Origin: Allomuricauda sp. TY007
Lineage (GTDB): Bacteria > Bacteroidota > Bacteroidia > Flavobacteriales > Flavobacteriaceae
Direction of reading: 5' to 3'
Assembly (NCBI RefSeq): GCF_010468565.1
Contig: NZ_WUEG01000001.1
Span: forward strand, 248,001 to 312,000
DNA: 64,000 bases
The notes under the pieces are model-generated. The model saw nothing but the letters and a program-made list of their open reading frames with translations. It ran no database searches and had not been told where the DNA came from. Positions 20,601 to 29,894 of this stretch are shown in pieces (the first letter of the stretch is position 1; each line of letters starts with the position of its first letter). Made by a program: the position numbers and the translations under genes.

Positions 20601-23600
20601 ACCTGGACATTGTTATCAGAACAAACTCAGCTGTAATCAATGGCAACGACATCGCCATAGACGACATTGAGGCATATCAAGTTCCAGAAGTTTGTGGTGG
20701 ATCTATCACATTGGATGTCAATGTTGAGGATGGCCATGCTTTTGATGCCGCCATTACCGCCCACACGGACATTACTTGTAACGGCGATGCCGATGGTACT
20801 ATCACTTTTGAAGCCGAAAACTTTGATTCAGGTCTTGGTTTTGAATATGAAATTGACAATAGTGGTGTGTTTACCACTTCTACCACAAGTCCAATAACCA
20901 TTACTGGATTAGCAGCAGGAACACATACCATCAACATAAGAGATTTAAGAGACCCTACATGTTCCGTTGTCCTGACCCAAGATCTTACACAACCCGATGT
21001 GGTTGATGTTTCTGCCTCGGTTACTACAGAGTTAACCTGTACCAATGGTGGGGCAACCATAACCCCCACTGCTACGGGAGGTACACCGGCCTATCAATAT
21101 CAATTGGAAGATACGAGTGGTACGCCTATCGTAACCTACCAATCTTCCAATGAGTTCCCTGGACTTGCCGCAGGCGATTATGTGGTAAGGGTACAGGATG
21201 CCAATATGTGTGAGGATGTAACCGGAACCATAACCGTAGTACCCCCCGCCGATATTACGTTTGATGTAACACCAACCTTATGTTATAGTGGCAACAACGA
21301 TGGCAGCATCCAAGTAGATGTAACCAGCGGTAACGGAAACTATCAGTTTAGTATAAATGGTGGCGCTTGGATGACACCTTCTACTCCAACCGATACAACC
21401 TATACTTTTGAGAACTTAACAGCAGGAACTTACACCATTGATGTTCGTGATGGGTATGGGTGTGATGAGCAGGCTACAGCAACAATCAACCCTGCCTTGA
21501 CTGCCTCGGCCTTCCTCGACAGCGATTTGACTTGTTTGGACGATGCAACTATTACCATAACTGCAAATGGAGGTGCAACTCCTTACTCTTATCAATGGTC
21601 CAACGATGGCGGAACTACCTATAATTCAACTGGATTTACTGGCAACGTGTTCAACACAAATACAGATGGAACCTATACGTTCCTTGTAACCGATTCTGCT
21701 GGTTGTACAACAACGACCAACAGTATTGTGGTAACACCTGCCTCCCAACCTGTGATAAGCAGTGTTACGCCAACCGACATATTGTGTAATGGGGAAAGTA
21801 CCGGTGCTTTGGATATTGTTATTGACACCTCCGTGGGGGTTCCGCCTTATACAATCAATGTCGTAGAAACCATTAGTGGTGCAGTTTACGGCACCCAGAC
21901 TACAGGATTACCTGCCGGTTCTTACGAAGTAACTGTAACCGATGCCAAAGGTTGTGTGTCAGATCCATTCCCAGTAGTTATTTCTGAGCCGACAGCCATC
22001 ATTCCAAACACAACACATACAAATTTAACCTGTGCGGCAAGTGGTACAGAACTAGGAACCATTACAGTAAATGCCTCGGGAGGATCACCAACTTATATAT
22101 ACGAGGTATTTAACAATGATTATAATGTAAATCTAACCTATGATACATCTACTGGTACCAATGACCACACATTCACTGGATTGGATTTTGGTGATTATAC
22201 TGTTGTAGTTACTGACTCCAATGGATGTCAAAATATCTCAACGGTGACCATAACCACTGGCCCCGATGTGTTGATAACCACACAAGGCACTGCTGGTTGT
22301 ACTCCTGGTAGTGGTGAAATGTTAGTTGAGGCAGATGCTTTAAATGGAACACTTGGAACAGGGACTTTTTATTTTGCCCTATATCCAGCTCCTACATTTA
22401 ACGCATCGGATCCTGCGTGGTTTCCTGAGGATGTATCCCCTGCACCTGATAACTCCCATTTGTTCACTGGTTTAACACCCGGAGTTACCTATACATTTAT
22501 CGTTTATGATGAGGATACGGAATGTGAATACCTTCAAGAAGCCACTGTTCCTGTTTCAACAACTTCTAGCTTAGATTCATCAATTGACACTGCTACTGAT
22601 ATTACTTGTACTGGTGCAGCCGATGGTAGTGTCGAATTTACTGTTTGGGATTATGTTGGAACCAATGTGAACTATGAAATTTTCTATGCTACAACCAACA
22701 TTGCTACTGGAATCACAGGATCGATTTCTGGAGCTGTTGGTGGTCCAGAAACCGATACGGCAACAGGATTAAGTCCAGGTGAATATTATATTCTTTATGA
22801 AGATGAGAATGGTTGTGTTTCAGCATCTGACTCCTTTGTAATACAACAATCACCAACATTGCTTGAGGTAATCGCTGAATCTCCAACCAATGACAATTGT
22901 ACCCCAAATGCTGGGGTAATAACAGCAAATGCTCAATTTGGTACAGCTCCCTATGAATTCCAATATATTTTGGCTTCTTCAGGGTTTGTACCAACGGCTG
23001 CTGACAGTGGCTGGACAAGCAGTACAACCATAAATGTTGAGGCGGGAGATTACATTGTTTACGTAAAAGATGCCAACGATTGTATACAGAGCGATCCTGT
23101 AACTGTTCTTCTCGACCCAAGCCCGGAAATATCCATTGCAGTAGTGGATGAATGTGTGGATGAAGGTTTATTTGAAGTAATGGTTACTTTGGACAATCCA
23201 GCTGATGCCATGGCTCCTTTCCAAATCAGTGTAAATGGTGCTGCCTTCCAGAACTTTACTTTTGATGGAAGCAACCAATATCTGATTTCCGGATTGAGTT
23301 CAGGCGATAACCAGACTATCGAGGTAAGAGACTTAAACGGTTGTATTGATTCCGAAACATTCGACATCCATCCACCACTTGAATTCAACGTAATTCAAAC
23401 CGTGGCTTTGGATTGCGAGTCTGGCACCAATGCTTATGCAGAATTGGAAATCGAAGTGATTTCTGGATCAGGAAATTATGAATTTATCATAGATGGACCG
23501 GGAACGGCATACGATATGCCCCAAAGCACCTTGACCCTTGACGCTTCCAACAAGTTTGTTTGGGACGGTGCAGGAGCTGCCGGAAGTTATGACGTTATCG

Positions 23601-26600
23601 TCTTTGATATGGGCACAGCACCGCCAAACTGTCCAAAAACAGTTACCATAGATGTGCCCGAAGCCCCCTATCCATCATTTACTTATACTTATACAGATGT
23701 TAGTTGTAATGGTGCCGATGATGGAACCATTTCCGTACAGGCTGTGGACAACGGTATTGGACCTTATACTTTCGAAATCATTGCAGCTTCAGATGGCTCT
23801 ATCAGTACTCCGATTGCTCCTACTAGTTCAACGGCCACAACAGCTATCTTTGAAAATCTACCTGGTTCCGTAGCAGGAATTGCCTATGATATTCAGGTTA
23901 CCGCAGCAAATAATTGTGCCGATACTGAAACGGTAACCATTACCGAACCAGACCCAATTGCTTTGACTGCCGACGTAGTGGAATTCGTATGTACTACGGG
24001 TAATAACGATAACAATGCCAGTATTACTGTGGATATAGCATCCATAACAGGAGGTAGTGGCAACTATGTCCGCTATGAGTTCATCAATACAGATACTGGA
24101 ACTACAGTTCAAGACAATAACAATAACGTATATATTGAAACTGATACAGCTGGAGGGAACTACACCATAAATGTTTATGATGACAATGGTTGTCTAGGAA
24201 CAACAACAGCGGTTATTGCTCCATATGATCAAATAACCGATACCGTAGCTGCAATTACAAACCCATTAAGCTGTACACCAGGTATGGATGGGGAAATTAC
24301 CATTACGGTAACATCGACCTTAGGCGACACATCCCGTTTTGAATACAGTGACGACAACGGTGCCAACTGGCAAGATGAAAACTATTTTACTGGTTTGATA
24401 GCAGGAACCCACAATTTCTTGGTACGCCATAAGGATACAGGTTGTATGGTTTCAACTTCCGAAACCATTACCGACCCCAATACATTCGATATAGATCTAA
24501 ATGTGGTAAGCAATGTCATCTGTTATGGCACAGCTACCGGCGAAGTAACCTTTGAACTTGTGGATGCCACATACACGGGCGGATTTAACTGGACTATTTA
24601 CAACACCAATGGAACGCCTGTGGATCCTTCGGATGATGTGTACGTCCATTCAGACAATTCAGCGACCACTGGCCCTGAAACATATAGTGGCTTGCCAACA
24701 GGCAGTTACCGCTTGGTCATTTCACAAGATGCATTCCCAGAATGTACCAATGAGGAAGCCTTCAACATTGCAGGACCTAATGCGGCAATTACAGGAAATA
24801 GGGTTGTAACTCCGATAACCTGTAATCCTGGAAACGATGGTATTATTGAAATAACAGCTTCTGGTGGATGGGGAGGATACTCCTATTATGTAGGTGTTTC
24901 TTCTCCAACAGGACCTACAGATTATGACTCTAATCCTAAGATTGAAAACCTTACGGCAGGTACTTATGAGGTTTGGATCATAGATCAAGAAGGATGTGCT
25001 ACACAGTTACCCGATGTTGACTTGAGCGTTCCAGACCCTATTACGGCCACACTGCAAGTCAACCAGTCCAATTGTGTTGATTTACAAGGAGAAATCCAAG
25101 TAGTGGGTACTACTGGTGGACAAGGAAGCAACTATAGCTACCAATTGATCAAGGATGGAAGCAACTTTGGGTCTCCACAATCAAGTACCATTTTCTCTGG
25201 ATTGGGCGCAGGCTCTTATAAGGTTGAAATTACCGATCAATGGGGCTGTTCCGTAATACTTTCAGGTACCGTGGAACTGACCAATGCCATGACAGCCAAT
25301 GCTACCGTGGTTAAACCTATTGATTGTACAATGAATCCAGGTGGACAAATCACCATTAATGTAACAGGTGGCTCCTCTAACTTGGAATACACTGCCACTC
25401 ATTCTGTTTTAGGGTTTATAGCTACCAATAATGATGGAATTTTCACCAATCTGACTAATCCGGGTGAATATATTTTCACAGTCACCGATTTGGATACTTC
25501 CGAACCTTGTACCTATGAAGTACGCCAAACATTGGATGATAAGGTTGATCCCGTTCTAGAGGATGCAACTATTGTAGATGTAAGTTGTGCTGGAGGCAGT
25601 GATGGCAGTATCTTGGTCAATCTAGATCCAGCCACTGCACTGAATCCACCATACCAATACGAATTGATTGGCTTGAGTCCTGGTGCACCGAACAGACCCC
25701 TTCAAGATGAACCATTGTTCGAAAATCTACCAGAAGGAGATTACCAAGTGCGCGTTGTTTCTGAAAGGGAGTGTGAGGCTGTCAAAACCGAAACCGTTGG
25801 GGAACCTGATCCATTGACCGCTACGGCTACAACTACTCAATTAGCTTGTGATACCAATAATGGAACGCAACAGGCCGAAATAGAAGTAACCATTGACCCA
25901 ACTAGTGGTACGCCAAACTACTTCTACAGTGTAAATGGTGGTGCCTTTATGCCAACCGGCGGAAATGTCTTCACTTATTACACCTCCGTGGCCGATGATT
26001 ATGATATAGTTATAAGGGACAGCAATGGATGTACCTATGCATTGCCTACTCAAACAATAGATCCATTACCTCAAATGGATTTGGACATAACCAATGTGGT
26101 TGATATAACTTGTGCAAATAGTGGAGAAGAAATCACGGTAATAGCCAGTGGTCAATCATCCCCTAATGATTTAACATTTGAGGTTTTGGAAACTGGGGAT
26201 AGACAACCAAATGTAGCTGCTGACAGGGCCACTTTTACACTCCCTAACCATGGAAACTATACCATTCAGGTAACGGATAATGGTACTGGATGCTACGAGT
26301 TTATCACCCATACCGTCGAACCTTATGACCTTATAGATGTAACGGCCACCGCCACATCACCGGCAGTTTGTTTTGATGATGCCGGAGAATTGACAATTGA
26401 TGTAACGGGCTATACAGGAGTTTACAATTATGAAGTGTTCAGAAATGATGGTACCCTAATTGTATCAGATAATGCAAACACATCAACAGGATCATTGGCA
26501 ATAACCCATCCTGATTTGGTAGGTGGTAACTATTATGTTGAAGTAGAAGCTACCGATGCGCCATTCTGTGATGCTAAATCTGGTTCCGTTACCATTATAT

Positions 26601-28867
26601 CACCAAACAGTGAATTGGCGGTTGTCCCAGAGCAGGTGGCCAGCGTTACCTGTACAGGTGATATGGGTGAAGTACTCATTGCTCCGACAGGTGGTTATGC
26701 TCCTTACGATATAGTATTGACCAATATTACCACAACACAATCCTACACCATGAACGATGTACATAGTTATGTGTTCACTGGTCTTTCCGCTGGTTCTTAT
26801 GAAGTAAGGGTAACCGATAGTGAAGGTTGTGAAATTATTGATAATACTTCTTTAACCTTAAATCCTGTAGATCCAATTACTGCAGACATTGATGCTGCTC
26901 CAATTGACCTATTGTGCTTTGGAGATGAAAGTGCATCCGTATGGGCGTACAATGTTGCTGGGGGTGAAGGTTCTTACAACTACCTGTTGAACTATTATGA
27001 TGAAACCGGAACAAACATTGTGTTTACTTCTGGTGAACAAGGAAACCCAAGATTCAATAATCTGGGTGCCGGAACCTACAGCATCACCATTACCGATGGT
27101 TGGAACTGTAGTTTTACAACAGATCCAGTAACCATAACTGAACCATCCGAAGTAATGGCTTCTTTGGTACAATTGAGCGGAATGACCTGTAACGATGATG
27201 CTCAACTGGAATTAACGGCATCAGGAGGTACTGCACCTTATTTTTATAGTACCGATGGTGTTACCTTTAACCCAATGAGCGGTGGGGACACCCATACATT
27301 CAATGTTGGTGCAGGTACTTATCAATATTATGTGCGTGATGCCAATGGTTGTGATGCCATGATATCAAACCAAATAACTGTTGACGAAGTTCCGGAATTG
27401 ATGCTGGAAATCGACGAGTCTGCGGCCATTATCAACTGTATGGGAGAAGCATCCGCTACCATTATTGCACAAGCAACAGGTGGTTTGGGCAATTACAGAT
27501 ATGAGTTGTTCGCCGATGCTGCCTTGACCAACTTGGTAGATGGACCGCAAACCAATGGAACATTCAACGAATTGACCGCTGGTGAATACTACATAAGGGT
27601 AACCAGTGAGGACTGTGTTGAGGTATCTTCTATAATTACTATAGTTGATCCAGCACCACTACAGATAGATAGAGAAGAATTTACCAATATTACATGTTCA
27701 GGAATGAATGACGGTACAATTACTGTTGAAGTGTCGGGGGGAACAGGTGAAATCCAATACGCTATTTCACCTAATCTAGATCAGTTTGATACGACGAACA
27801 CATTTACTGATCTAGAACCCGGCATCTATGATGTAATCGCTCAGGATGCGAACGGATGTTTCATTACCTTCCAGTTTGAGATTACACAACCAGAACCTGT
27901 CGTGGCCGAAGCCATCAACATTATGGATGAGGTATGTTTTGAAAGTGGAGATGGTTCATTCGAAATTCAAATATCCGGAGGTACTGCTCCTTACCAAACA
28001 AGCCTGAATTCCAGTGCCGATGCAAACTTTGTTCAAGATCAAGTCTTGTTCCAAGATTTGCCCGCAGGAACGCATGTAGTATTTGTAAGGGATGCCCAAG
28101 GTTGTGAAACCAACGTAATTGTAGAAATTGATCCAGGAGTAAACTTGGCAGCTACCGTAACGCCTGTTTACGAGTGTACCGAAAATATTCCTGATAATTA
28201 CTTGGACATCGTACTAGAAGATGAATCCATTGCAGGGGACCTAATGTATGCCCTGGATTCGACAGATCCAGCAGATATGCGACTATCCGCTGATTTTACC
28301 AACATGACACCGGGCGACCATTACATTACCATTGCACATACCAATGGATGTATGACCACTTATGACTTTACCATTGAAACATTCGAACCACTTGTCCTAA
28401 GCTTGGAGAACAGCACCATTAACCAAATTACAGCAATTGCAGAAGGTGGTGTGGAGGATTATACCTTCTACTTCAATGGCATTGATAACGGAACCGATAA
28501 TACGTTCTATATCAACAGAACCGATACCTATACCGTTACTGTGGTAGATCAGAACGGTTGTGAAGCCACTGCTGAAATTTTTATGGAATTCATAGATATC
28601 GAGTTCCCTAACTTCTTCACCCCAGATGGCGATGGCCGTAATGATATATGGATACCCGATAATCTTGAAGGCTTCCCAGATGTACTAATTAAGATTTACG
28701 ATCGTTATGGTAGAGTAGTGGAAGAGATGACCCGAAACGTTAAAGGTTGGGACGGTAATTACGACGGAAAACCATTGCCTACCGGAGATTACTGGTATGT
28801 TGTTAAACTTGAAGGAGAACAAGACTTCAGAGAGTTTGTAGGCCACTTTACATTATACAGAGAATAA
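14639..28867 (+). CDS. sprB: Giant SprB-like gliding-motility adhesin with SprB repeats and T9SS type B sorting domain
   Basis: This 4742-residue protein is by far the largest gene in the window. It starts with a signal peptide (about 1-24), then an N-terminal beta-rich domain (about 30-355) and a DUF11-like domain (about 366-470, with YVLTFENVGNDDAIGYTI). Cysteine-rich Ig-like parts follow, then about 42 divergent SprB-type repeats of 75-90 residues. Each repeat ends in a G-x-Y-x-V-x-V-x-D-x-N-G-C-like motif and mostly opens D-I-x-C-x-G. One jelly-roll-like domain interrupts the array at about 1820-2015. The CHU_C sorting domain begins near 4656 (NFFTPDGDGRNDIW). SprB is the mobile surface adhesin moved by the gliding motor; a PorP/SprF partner follows 22 bases downstream. 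The frame is open throughout with no frameshift. Confidence 0.88.
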   Translation: MKKSLLRWGTLICILLFSYTGISQIKNTFDVRYENRLKGDITFIANNIVNRETSSESPEDPYNLTGTSSEYNDRLNMQYIDVDGDPSTFSSSSATLAVPDPSCSQIRYAGLYWSAVYTDSDRSDLNQVKFRVPGGSYVDLTADEILFDGYNDGDFGYYAPYACYKDVTSIVTGLTNPEGDYFVGNVRASSGSSIQGGVSGGWTMVVVYENPTYPGKFITTFDGYAGVKSGETVDIPFSGFTTLPPPFPVRAKLGVATLEGDNRITGDQLAFKADSNGSFTTLSNSANPSNNFFNSNITNEGSIVTTRNPNSENTLGWDVDMFTIPNPSNSVIPNDETGATFRASSTQDKYDIFFTSMDVEIIEPKINLAKTVEDIAGNDITGQGVHLGQYLDYVLTFENVGNDDAIGYTIRDVLPINVTLDESSITMPTGTTYTFDPATRTIVFTIPDNYVEEYDGPYSIRMRVQVAENCFDFIDACTDIIENLAYSTYSGEINTAPITDDPSVYDFDGCGFPYPGATNFLLDDLSACNFTRTVQLCGENVLLDAGDNFDNYIWYRDENGNNTIDVGTDTVITDSDSDNDPSTILVDETGTYIVDKQVADPCKDFAEIIVVELFGETQSNPITALINDTSNTIDGDILVCPNDGSELPEIFLCGLNDTELIQINIPDAQSIVWEKLDETSCAEATDGCANTNASCTWNTVDTGNDFLASDSGQYRLVINYQNGCFSRFYFNIYKNPLDPQYTSRDIICNTPGNITVTNMPLSYEYQLVDQATGNVLVPYGPSPSFDITTNGAYMVEMRQEGVTDGCVFVLDNIGILERNFQVDITAQNTSCNDLGAISISVLDVEPQYYYTISQGGVEVDTHGPSTDNNYTFDNLNPGVYDVAVSTDDGCAYTEQVTILDESNLELTARVSQHITCKEGNILMSSTGGKTPHLYAIWSFVDKNGVTQISYPSVADIPASEFQTEQIFDVVGAAGAGTYTYVVVDRNNCYDISNPVTIEFRPAAEYNATSVTDVSCYGESTGTISFNLVDDNGYQLTYYLFDATGFDEENYDFTNALATNSSGNFPGLSSGDYVVVINQRKGSAACDYYEYHSIDAPTTALDLDAVIVQEYSCLQDGIIEAQNVTGGTAPYEYSIDGVTFDSSPTFSNLTDGTYTVTVRDDNGCTFSDSITIAPLDPPTDLVFNSTVPGCPDQTSDVTVSVAGGTAAFVYEIIAPSPIAPNTTSGDTATFNGLNPDTYTFRVTDATGCVYTESYTIAPTTPIGVVGQAVANISCIDAEDGEALFTVSGFNTSYDYTITGPSAYSNTGFAQTDGTISINNLEAGTYNIAVTDNETNCTDTATVTIDAPPSPIDATLTIEQPTCIVDGSVNITATGGWGSYTYEIISGPTGYTPPAPQSNGLFGNLTIGGDYTFKVTDTNGCEFTDIFTINEAVEPVLEIVPNDICYDDATGLTLTANVTDGGDGNFEYSLNGGPFGTNNVFTGLAPGDYTIEVRDGNDCTDTASITIDPELSVVASAPNITACGTDTDVTITAAGGDGNYVYALVAAGATPADTDFAPTNPITGVVAGDYDVYVRDNAGGTDYCEAVYPITIVQDDPLAISVTNTDILCSGESQAQITITASGGEAPYTYSIDNGATYQTSNTFYNQPAGSYNIRVRDANNCEITQIYSITEPITLSASAAVTALAECNPGMGAEVRITNAIGGTAPYEYSFDGGSTYDTTSIGYLLPGTHTLYIRDANMCTYPMTVTIDPEPTPPNATASVDYECDGEGTITVTPDSSDFDYTYEIDGIANTPSTSNTFSDVAVGSHTITVNYVSNSAPSPSILLSENFGVGPNTSISEIDPAYCYEPQDGSTSLCGFGTDTHIQDGEYSVTQNIVNPYSSWLSPNDHTGIANGRFLAINVGGVAGVGGIVYQKTGVEVIPNRDITVSLHAFNLLRSGTGGGDPSIEIQLVDAGGNIIANTTTGSVPKNTGANDWHNYSVDLNPGAETNLDIVIRTNSAVINGNDIAIDDIEAYQVPEVCGGSITLDVNVEDGHAFDAAITAHTDITCNGDADGTITFEAENFDSGLGFEYEIDNSGVFTTSTTSPITITGLAAGTHTINIRDLRDPTCSVVLTQDLTQPDVVDVSASVTTELTCTNGGATITPTATGGTPAYQYQLEDTSGTPIVTYQSSNEFPGLAAGDYVVRVQDANMCEDVTGTITVVPPADITFDVTPTLCYSGNNDGSIQVDVTSGNGNYQFSINGGAWMTPSTPTDTTYTFENLTAGTYTIDVRDGYGCDEQATATINPALTASAFLDSDLTCLDDATITITANGGATPYSYQWSNDGGTTYNSTGFTGNVFNTNTDGTYTFLVTDSAGCTTTTNSIVVTPASQPVISSVTPTDILCNGESTGALDIVIDTSVGVPPYTINVVETISGAVYGTQTTGLPAGSYEVTVTDAKGCVSDPFPVVISEPTAIIPNTTHTNLTCAASGTELGTITVNASGGSPTYIYEVFNNDYNVNLTYDTSTGTNDHTFTGLDFGDYTVVVTDSNGCQNISTVTITTGPDVLITTQGTAGCTPGSGEMLVEADALNGTLGTGTFYFALYPAPTFNASDPAWFPEDVSPAPDNSHLFTGLTPGVTYTFIVYDEDTECEYLQEATVPVSTTSSLDSSIDTATDITCTGAADGSVEFTVWDYVGTNVNYEIFYATTNIATGITGSISGAVGGPETDTATGLSPGEYYILYEDENGCVSASDSFVIQQSPTLLEVIAESPTNDNCTPNAGVITANAQFGTAPYEFQYILASSGFVPTAADSGWTSSTTINVEAGDYIVYVKDANDCIQSDPVTVLLDPSPEISIAVVDECVDEGLFEVMVTLDNPADAMAPFQISVNGAAFQNFTFDGSNQYLISGLSSGDNQTIEVRDLNGCIDSETFDIHPPLEFNVIQTVALDCESGTNAYAELEIEVISGSGNYEFIIDGPGTAYDMPQSTLTLDASNKFVWDGAGAAGSYDVIVFDMGTAPPNCPKTVTIDVPEAPYPSFTYTYTDVSCNGADDGTISVQAVDNGIGPYTFEIIAASDGSISTPIAPTSSTATTAIFENLPGSVAGIAYDIQVTAANNCADTETVTITEPDPIALTADVVEFVCTTGNNDNNASITVDIASITGGSGNYVRYEFINTDTGTTVQDNNNNVYIETDTAGGNYTINVYDDNGCLGTTTAVIAPYDQITDTVAAITNPLSCTPGMDGEITITVTSTLGDTSRFEYSDDNGANWQDENYFTGLIAGTHNFLVRHKDTGCMVSTSETITDPNTFDIDLNVVSNVICYGTATGEVTFELVDATYTGGFNWTIYNTNGTPVDPSDDVYVHSDNSATTGPETYSGLPTGSYRLVISQDAFPECTNEEAFNIAGPNAAITGNRVVTPITCNPGNDGIIEITASGGWGGYSYYVGVSSPTGPTDYDSNPKIENLTAGTYEVWIIDQEGCATQLPDVDLSVPDPITATLQVNQSNCVDLQGEIQVVGTTGGQGSNYSYQLIKDGSNFGSPQSSTIFSGLGAGSYKVEITDQWGCSVILSGTVELTNAMTANATVVKPIDCTMNPGGQITINVTGGSSNLEYTATHSVLGFIATNNDGIFTNLTNPGEYIFTVTDLDTSEPCTYEVRQTLDDKVDPVLEDATIVDVSCAGGSDGSILVNLDPATALNPPYQYELIGLSPGAPNRPLQDEPLFENLPEGDYQVRVVSERECEAVKTETVGEPDPLTATATTTQLACDTNNGTQQAEIEVTIDPTSGTPNYFYSVNGGAFMPTGGNVFTYYTSVADDYDIVIRDSNGCTYALPTQTIDPLPQMDLDITNVVDITCANSGEEITVIASGQSSPNDLTFEVLETGDRQPNVAADRATFTLPNHGNYTIQVTDNGTGCYEFITHTVEPYDLIDVTATATSPAVCFDDAGELTIDVTGYTGVYNYEVFRNDGTLIVSDNANTSTGSLAITHPDLVGGNYYVEVEATDAPFCDAKSGSVTIISPNSELAVVPEQVASVTCTGDMGEVLIAPTGGYAPYDIVLTNITTTQSYTMNDVHSYVFTGLSAGSYEVRVTDSEGCEIIDNTSLTLNPVDPITADIDAAPIDLLCFGDESASVWAYNVAGGEGSYNYLLNYYDETGTNIVFTSGEQGNPRFNNLGAGTYSITITDGWNCSFTTDPVTITEPSEVMASLVQLSGMTCNDDAQLELTASGGTAPYFYSTDGVTFNPMSGGDTHTFNVGAGTYQYYVRDANGCDAMISNQITVDEVPELMLEIDESAAIINCMGEASATIIAQATGGLGNYRYELFADAALTNLVDGPQTNGTFNELTAGEYYIRVTSEDCVEVSSIITIVDPAPLQIDREEFTNITCSGMNDGTITVEVSGGTGEIQYAISPNLDQFDTTNTFTDLEPGIYDVIAQDANGCFITFQFEITQPEPVVAEAINIMDEVCFESGDGSFEIQISGGTAPYQTSLNSSADANFVQDQVLFQDLPAGTHVVFVRDAQGCETNVIVEIDPGVNLAATVTPVYECTENIPDNYLDIVLEDESIAGDLMYALDSTDPADMRLSADFTNMTPGDHYITIAHTNGCMTTYDFTIETFEPLVLSLENSTINQITAIAEGGVEDYTFYFNGIDNGTDNTFYINRTDTYTVTVVDQNGCEATAEIFMEFIDIEFPNFFTPDGDGRNDIWIPDNLEGFPDVLIKIYDRYGRVVEEMTRNVKGWDGNYDGKPLPTGDYWYVVKLEGEQDFREFVGHFTLYRE
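17120..28575 (+). repeat. Coding array of about 42 SprB-type repeats
   Basis: Counted by hand from the terminal motif (for example TDGTYTVTVRDDNGC, PAGSYEVTVTDAKGC, GAGTYQYYVRDANGC). The units are 75-90 residues, each usually with two cysteines, and are well diverged at both protein and DNA level, so recent tandem duplication is not evident. Unit 12 is followed by a non-repeat domain. Confidence 0.8.
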
Positions 28868-28889
28868 CATAACCTACTACTTAGACCCC

Positions 28890-29849
28890 ATGCTAAAAAA
28901 AGTATATTCAACTATTTTATTTGTTTCCTTGGCACTTTGTGCCAAGGGACAAGAGTTGACCGTACCCCAATTATCTCAATACATCGCGGACAATCCCTTT
29001 TTAATGTCCCCGACATATGCAGGTATAGGAGATCATATAAAAGTGCGTTTAAACGGCTTAACGCAATGGGTAGGCATCGAAGACGCCCCGGATACCCAGA
29101 CCTTGGCCGCTGACGCCAGAATTGGAAACAGGTCTGGAATAGGAATGATGCTCTATAACGATAGTAATGGATATACCAGACAAAGAGGTGCCAAAGTAGC
29201 CTTTGCCCACCACTTAACGTTGGACAGGTACGACGATATTTTCCTTTCCTTTGGTATCTCCTATAACTTTAACCAGTTTAGGGTAGATGTTGAACAGTTT
29301 GAAGAAAACAACAATGAATTGCCCGCTGATGACAAAGCCACCACCAACCATAACTTTGATTTGGGCGTACTTTACAGGTACGACAAGTTCTTTTTTAGTT
29401 TGAATGCAGGAAACGTCCTTAACAAAGATCTATCCAATTTTAATACCGATATCATCCGTATTGAACCCAACAAACTAAGAAATTATTATGCTTATACGGG
29501 CTACAGTTTTTCCAAGAGCAAAAACAGCAAATTGGAAATAGAACCTTCCGTTTTCTTTCAATGGTTCGAGAGTGATGGCCGTTCCGTTACCGATCTGAAC
29601 ACCAAGTTCCGTTTTCGCGACTTTGAAGATTACTATTACGTAGGCCTTACCTATCGTTTTTTGAACGACCAATTGGGAGAACCTTTATACATAGCTCCTA
29701 TTGCAGGTTTTAAAAAGAGTAACTTCTATTTTGGGTATTCCTATCAGGTAATTACCAACGAAATTTTGGGATACAGTGCAGGAACACACGTGCTTACGGT
29801 GGGAATGGATCTCTTTCAGGGTATAAGTAACTGTCGATGTATGTATTGA
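28890..29849 (+). CDS. sprF: SprF, PorP/SprF family type IX secretion outer-membrane protein
   Basis: The 319-residue protein has a signal peptide (about 1-20, LALCAKGQE). The family signature opening SQYIADNPFLMSPTYAGI is followed by a transmembrane beta-barrel of alternating strands up to the C-terminus. In F. johnsoniae SprF is required for secretion of SprB, being the substrate-specific PorP-like partner. It sits directly after the giant adhesin, as in sprCDBF. The stop at 29849 is immediately followed by a new promoter for folB, which suggests the spr operon ends here. Confidence 0.88.
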   Translation: MLKKVYSTILFVSLALCAKGQELTVPQLSQYIADNPFLMSPTYAGIGDHIKVRLNGLTQWVGIEDAPDTQTLAADARIGNRSGIGMMLYNDSNGYTRQRGAKVAFAHHLTLDRYDDIFLSFGISYNFNQFRVDVEQFEENNNELPADDKATTNHNFDLGVLYRYDKFFFSLNAGNVLNKDLSNFNTDIIRIEPNKLRNYYAYTGYSFSKSKNSKLEIEPSVFFQWFESDGRSVTDLNTKFRFRDFEDYYYVGLTYRFLNDQLGEPLYIAPIAGFKKSNFYFGYSYQVITNEILGYSAGTHVLTVGMDLFQGISNCRCMY

Positions 29850-29874
29850 TTTTATACGTTTTGCCCTATTTTTG
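29846..29874 (+). promoter_or_regulatory. Promoter of folB
   Basis: TTG at 29846-29848, an 18-base gap and TATTTTTG at 29867-29874 fit the Bacteroidota consensus fully. The -33 element overlaps the last codon and stop of sprF. Confidence 0.65.
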
Positions 29875-29894
29875 CCCTTTCGTAATTCACAGCT

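Noticed and set aside
17120..28575. Periodic signal that might suggest a CRISPR or DNA tandem repeat
   Set aside because: The period of about 240 bases is protein-level SprB repetition with diverged DNA; no short identical repeats with spacers.
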